DNA from: TMED8 sp038125725
GTDB lineage: Bacteria; Pseudomonadota; Alphaproteobacteria; Rhodospirillales; Casp-alpha2
Assembly: GCA_038125725.1 (NCBI GenBank)
Contig: JAYPEK010000003.1
Location: 62,001 to 126,000, forward strand
Length of the DNA: 64,000 nt
Direction: 5' to 3'
Translations under genes and position numbers: made by a program
Shown: in pieces, positions 59,000 to 64,000 of the stretch
Layout of the letters: the number at the start of each line of letters is the position of its first letter
How positions within the stretch are numbered: position 1 is the stretch's first letter
Notes under the pieces: model-generated
The model's database searches: none
The model's input: the letters and a program-made list of their open reading frames with translations, nothing else
What the model was told of the DNA's origin: nothing

Positions 59000-60369
59000 G
59001 CGCGGAGCGTCCCGTGACGCTGCTGATTGCCGCGCTCGGCGGCGAAGGCGGCGGCGTGCTGACCGACTGGGTGGTGGCGGCGGCGCACGTGGCCGGCTAT
59101 CCGGTGCAGGCGACCTCGGTGCCGGGCGTCGCGCAGCGCACCGGGGCGACCACCTACTACATGGAAATCTGGCCCCAGCCCACCGCCGAACTGGGCGGCC
59201 GCCAGCCGATCTTCTGCCTGGTGCCGGCGCCTGGCGAGGTCGATATCGTCGCCGCGACGGAGCTGCTGGAGGCCGGTCGCTGCATCATGAACGGCTTTGT
59301 TACGCCCGAGCGCACCCACCTGATCGCCTCCACCCACCGCATGTACACGACGCTCGAGAAGATGGCGGCGGGCGACGGGCGGCTCGACCCCGACGCGCTG
59401 CAAGCCGCCGCCCGGGCGCGCTCGAAATCCGCCCTGCTGGCCGATCTCGGCGCCGTCGCCGGCGAGAGCGGCGCCTTCATCAACGCCGTCGTGCTTGGCG
59501 CCATCGCCGCCACGGGGCTGTTGCCCATGAGCGCCGCCGACTTTGAGGCCGCCATCCGCACCACCGGCAAGGCCGTGGACGGCAACCTGCGCGGCTTCCA
59601 GGCTGGCCTGGAATCGGCCGGGGCGCCCAAGACGGCGAACGAGTCCGCGCTGCTCGAAGACCTGGACGCCATCGTCGCCGAGGCCCGCGCGCGGCTGACC
59701 GACTTCCAGGACGCCGCCTATGCCGATCTCTACGACCGGCGCCTGGCGCCGTTCAAGGCGCTGGACCCCAAGCTGGCGGTGGCGGTGGGCCGCAACCTGG
59801 CGCTGCGCATGGCCTACGGCGACATCATCCGCGTCGCCCAGATCAAGGCCCGGCGCCGGCCCAAGGCGGGCGCGCCGGACGGTGTCCAGCACGTCACCCA
59901 ATACTTCCGCCCGGGGCTCCAGGAGGTCTGCGACATCCTGCCGCCGGCGTTGGCGAAGCGCTGGCTTGCGAAGGCCGAGAAAGACACCGACGGCCCGCCC
60001 CGGCAATGGCCGATGCAGCTCCGCACCACGACCATTTGGGGCTTCACGCGGCTCTGGCTGCTGGCCAAGTTGCGGCCCTGGCGGCGGCGGACCCATCGCT
60101 TCGGCGTCGAGCAGCAGGCCATCGAGAGCTGGCTCGCCGACGTGCGCCGCGCCGCCGACCTGGATGTCGAGCTCGCCGTCGAGGCGGCGGAGATGCCGCG
60201 CCTGATCAAGGGCTACGGCAAGACCCACGCGCGTGGGCTTGAGAATTTCGAGCGGGTGCGCGCGGCTGCGTTGCAGCCCGCTCTGAATGACGGCATGGAC
60301 CCGCAGAAGGCGGTGTCGGAAAGCCGGTCGGCCGTGCAAGCGGTCATGGCGGGCGTCCCCGACGCCTGA
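58996..60369 (+). CDS. iorB: Indolepyruvate oxidoreductase beta-type subunit
   Basis: A 457-residue subunit starting at a GTG that overlaps iorA by 4 bases, with GGGAGGTGG upstream. The N-terminal gamma domain (ALGGEGGGVLTDWVVAAA, VPGVAQRTGATTYYMEIW) is typical. The extended C-terminal half (about 200-457) containing RPWRRRTHRFGVEQQ is seen in the longer proteobacterial IorB proteins. It completes the alpha-beta enzyme. Confidence 0.87.
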   Translation: MSAERPVTLLIAALGGEGGGVLTDWVVAAAHVAGYPVQATSVPGVAQRTGATTYYMEIWPQPTAELGGRQPIFCLVPAPGEVDIVAATELLEAGRCIMNGFVTPERTHLIASTHRMYTTLEKMAAGDGRLDPDALQAAARARSKSALLADLGAVAGESGAFINAVVLGAIAATGLLPMSAADFEAAIRTTGKAVDGNLRGFQAGLESAGAPKTANESALLEDLDAIVAEARARLTDFQDAAYADLYDRRLAPFKALDPKLAVAVGRNLALRMAYGDIIRVAQIKARRRPKAGAPDGVQHVTQYFRPGLQEVCDILPPALAKRWLAKAEKDTDGPPRQWPMQLRTTTIWGFTRLWLLAKLRPWRRRTHRFGVEQQAIESWLADVRRAADLDVELAVEAAEMPRLIKGYGKTHARGLENFERVRAAALQPALNDGMDPQKAVSESRSAVQAVMAGVPDA

Positions 60370-60466
60370 GTGTGCTATCGTTCCCGCAACAGGCCTCCGG
60401 TGAAGGGGCAGAAGGCGGGATTAACAGGGTCGTTCGCGGCCACGCAGAGAACTGGGAGAGACAGCA

Positions 60467-61507
60467 ATGCAGAAATTTTCGTTGAAAACCCTGGCCGGCG
60501 GTTTGGCGCTCGGCCTGGTGCTCGGCCTGCCGGGTCTCGGCAACGCCGCCGAGTTCACTTTCAAGCTGCACCACTTCGCGCCGCCGAAGGCGCCGACCAA
60601 TGCAGCCCTGGCGATGCCGTGGGCGGAGCGCATCGAAAAGGCGTCCGGCGGGCGCATTAAGATCGACGTCTATCCGTCCATGCAGCTGGGCGGCAAGCCG
60701 CCGCAGCTGATCCAGCAGGTGAAGGACGGCGTCGCCGACATCGTCTGGACGCTGCCCGGATACAGCCCCGGCCGCTTCCTCAATCACGAGGTGTTCGAAC
60801 TGCCGTTCATGCACACCTCGACCATGGCCACCAACATGGCGATGCAGGACTTCATGGCTAAGCACGGCGAGGAGTACAAGGACATCAAGGTCCTGATGTT
60901 CCACGTGCACGCCGGCCAGGTGTTCCATTCGGTCGATCCGATCCGCACCGTCGACGACCTCGCCGGTCACAAGGTCCGTACGCCGACCCGCACCGGCGGC
61001 TGGGTGATCGAGGCGCTTGGCTCGACGCCGATCGGCGTGCCGGTGCCGAAGATCCCGGAAATGCTGACCAAGAAGATCGTCGATACCGTGATCATCCCCT
61101 ACGAGATCGCGCTGCCCTTGAAGGTGCACGAGATGGTCGACAACCACATGATCTTCGACGATCCCTCGACGCCGCGCATCAACACGTCGGTCTTCCTGTT
61201 CGCCATGAACAAGGCCAAGTACGATGCGCTGCCGGCGGATTTGAAGAAGGTCATCGACGACAATTCCGGGCGCACGCTGGCCGCCGAAATGGCCAAGGTC
61301 TGGGACGCGGTCGAAGTGCCGGGCGAGGCCGCCGCGGCCAAATCGGGCACCATCTACAAGATGCCCTTGAGCGAAGTCCTCAAGGTCCGCGCCAAGGTCG
61401 AAGGCCCGGTGATCGAGCGCTGGAAGAAGGTCGCCGCCGAGAAGGGCGTCGACGGCCAGGCCATGATCGACGAGGCCCGCGCCCTGATCGCCAAGTATTC
61501 CAAGTAA
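60467..61507 (+). CDS. TRAP transporter solute-binding protein (DctP family)
   Basis: A 346-residue periplasmic protein with a signal peptide cleaved near GNAA (residue 27). The binding-protein core includes FKLHHFAPPKAPTNAALAMPW, SGGRIKIDVYPSMQLGG, VRTPTRTGGWVIEALG (ligand Arg) and MNKAKYDALP. Substrates of TRAP systems are mostly organic acids, so this could take up the acid degraded by the genes upstream. A GGGAGAGAC site precedes the ATG. It lies 97 bases after iorB and starts the dctPQM order. Confidence 0.92.
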   Translation: MQKFSLKTLAGGLALGLVLGLPGLGNAAEFTFKLHHFAPPKAPTNAALAMPWAERIEKASGGRIKIDVYPSMQLGGKPPQLIQQVKDGVADIVWTLPGYSPGRFLNHEVFELPFMHTSTMATNMAMQDFMAKHGEEYKDIKVLMFHVHAGQVFHSVDPIRTVDDLAGHKVRTPTRTGGWVIEALGSTPIGVPVPKIPEMLTKKIVDTVIIPYEIALPLKVHEMVDNHMIFDDPSTPRINTSVFLFAMNKAKYDALPADLKKVIDDNSGRTLAAEMAKVWDAVEVPGEAAAAKSGTIYKMPLSEVLKVRAKVEGPVIERWKKVAAEKGVDGQAMIDEARALIAKYSK

Positions 61508-61542
61508 GGCGGTCTGAGCGACCCGAGTGAAAGACATCATTA

Positions 61543-62076
61543 ATGTCTGACGTGACCACTCTCGTCTCGCGGCCAGCCGATCCGGTCGGCCGCGTTCTTT
61601 TATCCATTTCCTACTGGCTGGCGGTGGCCGGCGGCGTTTTGATGGCCGGTCTCGCCACCATGGTGATCGTCAGCGTGCTCGGCCGGGCGATGTTTTCGGC
61701 GCCCATCTACGGCGACTTCGAGATGGTCGCCATGGGCAACGCCGTCGGCGTGTCGCTGTTCCTGCCCTATTGCCAGATGAAGAAGGCCAACGTGGTCGTC
61801 GACCTGTTCCTGTCGTGGGCGCCGGAGAAGGTGCAGAGCCGGCTGGACGGCGTCGGCTCGCTGATCTTGCTGGCGATTTCCGCCATGCTCACCTGGCGGC
61901 TTTGGGTCGGCACCTTCGAAATGCATGAGGTGCATGAGACCACGATGATTCTCGGCATCACCATCTGGTGGGCCTTCCCGCCGATCACGTTGTCGTTCGC
62001 GGTGCTCACGCTCGCCTGCCTTTATACGGCGGTGAACGAATTCAAGGGCCCCCGCACTCAAGGGCCCGCCCAATGA
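61543..62076 (+). CDS. TRAP transporter small membrane subunit (DctQ family)
   Basis: A 177-residue protein with four membrane segments (about residues 20-45, 60-78, 98-118, 140-162). The DctQ-type block SAPIYGDFEMVAMGNAVGVSL and YCQMKKANVVVDLF is present. It links binding protein and large subunit. The stop overlaps the start of the large-subunit gene by 4 bases. Confidence 0.9.
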   Translation: MSDVTTLVSRPADPVGRVLLSISYWLAVAGGVLMAGLATMVIVSVLGRAMFSAPIYGDFEMVAMGNAVGVSLFLPYCQMKKANVVVDLFLSWAPEKVQSRLDGVGSLILLAISAMLTWRLWVGTFEMHEVHETTMILGITIWWAFPPITLSFAVLTLACLYTAVNEFKGPRTQGPAQ

Positions 62077-63392
62077 CCAGTTTCGAGATCGCCTCCTCGG
62101 GACTCGCCATCCTGTTCGTGCTGATGATGCTGCGCGTGCCGGTGGCGGTGGCGATGATGACCGTCGGCATCGGCGGCTACGTCATCATCGCCGGCTGGCT
62201 GCCGCTGTTGAGCTACACCAAGACCTCCGTCTACTGGAAGTTCGCCTCCTACGACCTGTCGGTGATCCCCATGTTCCTGCTGATGGGGCAGTTCGCCATC
62301 CAGGCGGGGCTGAGCCGGTCGCTGTTCACCGCCGCCAACACCTTCCTCGGCCACCGGAAGGGCGGCGTCGCCATGGCCGCGGTCGGCGGCTGTGCGGGCT
62401 TCGGCGCCATCTGCGGATCGTCGCTGGCGACGGCGGCGACCATGGGTCAGGTCGCGCTGCCGGAACTAAAGCGCTACAACTACTCAGGCGCCTTGGCCAC
62501 CGGCGCGCTCGCCGCCGGCGGCACGCTCGGCATCCTGATCCCGCCGTCGGTGGTGCTGGTGATCTTCGCCATCGTCGTCGAGGCCAACATCATCTCCATG
62601 TTCCAGGCCGCCTTCGTGCCGGGCATCCTCGCCGCGCTCGGCTATATCCTGACCATCGCCATCTACGTCCGCATCCGCCCTGACGCCGGCCCCGTCGGTC
62701 CGCGCTCGTCGGGCAAGGAACGCGCCCGCGCCTTCTTCGAGACCTGGCCGGTGATGCTGATCTTCATCGTCGTCATCGGCGGTATCTATTTGGGCCTGTT
62801 CACGCCGACCGAGGGCGCCGCCTTCGGTGCCATGGGCACGCTCGTGATCGCGGTGTGGAAGGGCGGGCTCCGGTTCCAGGGCTTCATCGAGTGCGTGGTC
62901 TCGGCGGCGGCCGCCAGTGCCATGATCTTCATGGTGCTGCTGGGCGCCGACTTCTTCAATTCCTTCCTGGCCTTGTCGCGCATGCCGGCGGAACTGGCCG
63001 ACATGATCCAGTCGAGCGGCCTCTCGCCGCTGTCGATCCTGCTGATCATCGTCGTCATCTACCTGGTGCTCGGCTGCTTCATGGATTCGTTGGCGATGAT
63101 CCTGCTCACCGTGCCGATCTTCTGGCCGGTGGTCTCGGGCCTCGATTTCGGCATGCCCGAGGACGACCTGAAGATGTGGTTCGGCATCATTTCGCTGATC
63201 GTCGTCGAGGTCGGGCTGATCACGCCGCCCGTCGGCCTCAACGTCTTCATCATCAACTCCTTGGCGCAGGGCACCCGGATGAAGGAGACCTTCATCGGCG
63301 TGATGCCGTTCCTGGCTTCCGACATGGTCCGCGTCGGCCTGTTGATCGGCTTCCCGACCCTGACGCTGTGGCTGCCGCATCTGTTGAAGTAG
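62073..63392 (+). CDS. TRAP transporter large permease (DctM family)
   Basis: A 439-residue permease with about 12 membrane segments. GGCAGFGAICGSSLATAATMGQVALPEL (in short GAICGSSLATAATMGQVALP), GTLGILIPPSVVLVIFAI, FTPTEGAAFGAMG and LITPPVGLNVFIIN are the recurring DctM motifs. I use the ATG at 62073, which overlaps the DctQ stop; an open frame exists further upstream but in DctQ sequence. It is the last gene of the catabolic run. Confidence 0.92.
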   Translation: MTSFEIASSGLAILFVLMMLRVPVAVAMMTVGIGGYVIIAGWLPLLSYTKTSVYWKFASYDLSVIPMFLLMGQFAIQAGLSRSLFTAANTFLGHRKGGVAMAAVGGCAGFGAICGSSLATAATMGQVALPELKRYNYSGALATGALAAGGTLGILIPPSVVLVIFAIVVEANIISMFQAAFVPGILAALGYILTIAIYVRIRPDAGPVGPRSSGKERARAFFETWPVMLIFIVVIGGIYLGLFTPTEGAAFGAMGTLVIAVWKGGLRFQGFIECVVSAAAASAMIFMVLLGADFFNSFLALSRMPAELADMIQSSGLSPLSILLIIVVIYLVLGCFMDSLAMILLTVPIFWPVVSGLDFGMPEDDLKMWFGIISLIVVEVGLITPPVGLNVFIINSLAQGTRMKETFIGVMPFLASDMVRVGLLIGFPTLTLWLPHLLK

Positions 63393-63586
63393 GCCCGGTT
63401 CGCATCAAGGAATCAAAAAAAACGCGGGTTGGAACCTATTGATTTCAAAAGATTTATAAAAAAATCTCAGGAACGAACCCAATTTCGCCCCCGCAGCGCG
63501 CCGGGGATGGCTCGGTTGGCCGGCGCGCGTCTCCAGCGGTTTCGATGTTCCCGCAAACCCCACCCGTCGTCCCCGCAAACGCCACC

Positions 63587-63613
63587 CGTCATTCCCGCGA
63601 ACGCGGGAATCCA
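63587..63613 (+). repeat. REP-type repeat, copy 1
   Basis: CGTCATTCCCGCGAACGCGGGAATCCA contains a hairpin (TTCCCGCG / CGCGGGAA), written here as CGTCATTCCCGCG plus ACGCGGGAATCCA. It is the common proteobacterial intergenic repeat and pairs with copy 2, which is inverted 55 bases away. Confidence 0.8.
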
Positions 63614-63668
63614 ATTGATGCCGAAGGCATCATCGGGTTCCGACGTTGCAATGAGCGGAAAGACCGCC

Positions 63669-63695
63669 TGGATTCCCGCTTTCGCGGGAATGACG
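63669..63695 (-). repeat. REP-type repeat, copy 2 (inverted)
   Basis: TGGATTCCCGCTT plus TCGCGGGAATGACG is the reverse complement of copy 1 apart from small changes in the hairpin loop. Together they can form a long stem, as in BIME-type elements, and may protect the TRAP transcript end. Confidence 0.8.
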
Positions 63696-63938
63696 ATCCT
63701 CTTCAAGCCGGTCCCAACCCTCCCGCCGAATGGCGGGCATCGGTGCCGGCGGCTCCCTGATTCGATTGTGAAATAGCGTGCCTGTGCCGGTACCGCGACA
63801 CTATGAATCGCAACCATAACATAAAACCTATAAAAGTCAACAAATTCCTATCAAAAAACCAATCCCGTCGTTGACAACGCCCCGCCGTCGGCGTTCCGTC
63901 ACGGCTGAAGTTCGGTCTTTTGGGAGTGCGAGGCGCAG

Positions 63939-64000
63939 ATGATCAGTGGTTTCGTCGATGTCGTGGGGTTCGTTGCGGGCACCCTGACGACGATGGCCTT
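63939..64000 (+). CDS. SemiSWEET-like sugar transporter, start only
   Basis: The ATG at 63939 follows GGGAGTGCGAGG and reads MISGFVDVVGFVAGTLTTMA to the window edge. GFVAGTLTTMA is the start of the first membrane segment of SemiSWEET (MtN3/saliva) proteins, small three-segment transporters. Only 20 full codons are visible. Confidence 0.65.
   Translation, partial: MISGFVDVVGFVAGTLTTMA

Larger units (their letters stand above)
63393..63938. other. Gene-free region with REP-type repeats
   Basis: A 546-base stretch without a convincing gene. It holds a REP-type repeat pair at 63587-63695, a degenerate upstream copy (GTCGTCCCCGCAAAC at 63567-63580), and a more AT-rich segment (63800-63870) before the SemiSWEET start, where the promoter should be. 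The hairpin AACGCC/GGCGTT (about 63876-63895) lies there too. Confidence 0.6.

Noticed and set aside
63405..63817. Several open frames in the last intergenic region
   Set aside because: They read through the REP-type repeat pair and differ in every frame; no ribosome-binding sites or motifs.

Overview
The window is a 64 kb piece of a GC-rich draft genome. Codon use, gene families (DUF4212/SSS symporter pair, TRAP systems, paired CoxL/M/S-type molybdenum hydroxylases) and the sulfur genes fit an alphaproteobacterium, probably of the Rhodospirillales; that placement is inference. The assembly has at least one artefact, an N10 scaffold gap at 24756-24765 with corrupted flanks, and one probable single-base deletion near 4006-4014.

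Layout. 1-7515: the start of an unknown gene (minus), a DUF4212/SSS sodium symporter pair, a YggT-like membrane protein, a frameshifted repeat protein and an EmrAB-type exporter. 7512-20066: a 12.5 kb run of minus-strand genes coding, in transcription order, an SCP2-like lipid-binding protein, an RND adaptor and a 1329-residue RND permease with an unusual charged tail, two exported proline-rich proteins, a sulfur-globule-like protein, a DUF4412-like exported protein with a Met/Gln coil, a ParA-like ATPase, a TPR-like anchored protein, a DUF302 protein, a dynamin-like GTPase and a small membrane protein. A sigma-54 promoter heads the run at 20050-20066, and a sigma-54 activator is encoded divergently at 20258-21607 with a perfect dyad (20205-20216) between them. 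21705-25826: a second sulfur-globule-like protein, a DsrE2-like protein, an ArsR repressor with the cysteine pair of persulfide sensors (SqrR/BigR), a CitE-like lyase, and a helix-hairpin-helix/coiled-coil protein that ends in a globule-protein-like tail. 25971-32570: a MacAB/DevBCA-like ABC exporter and a metallo-beta-lactamase/double cyclic-nucleotide-binding fusion. Together 7.5-26 kb looks like a locus for making or exporting a sulfur-linked extracytoplasmic deposit; I regard this as the best candidate for an undescribed system.

33038-35196 is an AT-richer island with a peptidoglycan-binding, probably toxin-tipped protein and a possible immunity partner. 35218-63392 is catabolic. Divergent operons start between ubiX (minus) and ubiD (plus). 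The minus operon adds one molybdenum hydroxylase (FAD, 2Fe-2S, Mo subunits) and an ACMSD-type amidohydrolase. The plus operon has the gene order of the 2-furoate pathway: UbiD decarboxylase, Mo/FAD/2Fe-2S dehydrogenase (the Mo subunit fused to a CoxG domain), acyl-CoA ligase and 2-oxoglutaroyl-CoA-hydrolase-like crotonase. Next come a ThDP enzyme, a second acyl-CoA ligase, a FlK-like thioesterase, a PadBCD-like molybdopterin oxidoreductase whose Fe-S and membrane subunits are fused, indolepyruvate oxidoreductase IorAB, and a TRAP transporter. The simplest reading is uptake of an (hetero)aryl-acetate or furan-type acid, activation to the CoA thioester, oxidation to the glyoxylate and oxidative decarboxylation, with the ring entering central metabolism through the furoyl-CoA-type branch. 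The window ends in a REP-type repeat pair and the start of a SemiSWEET gene.
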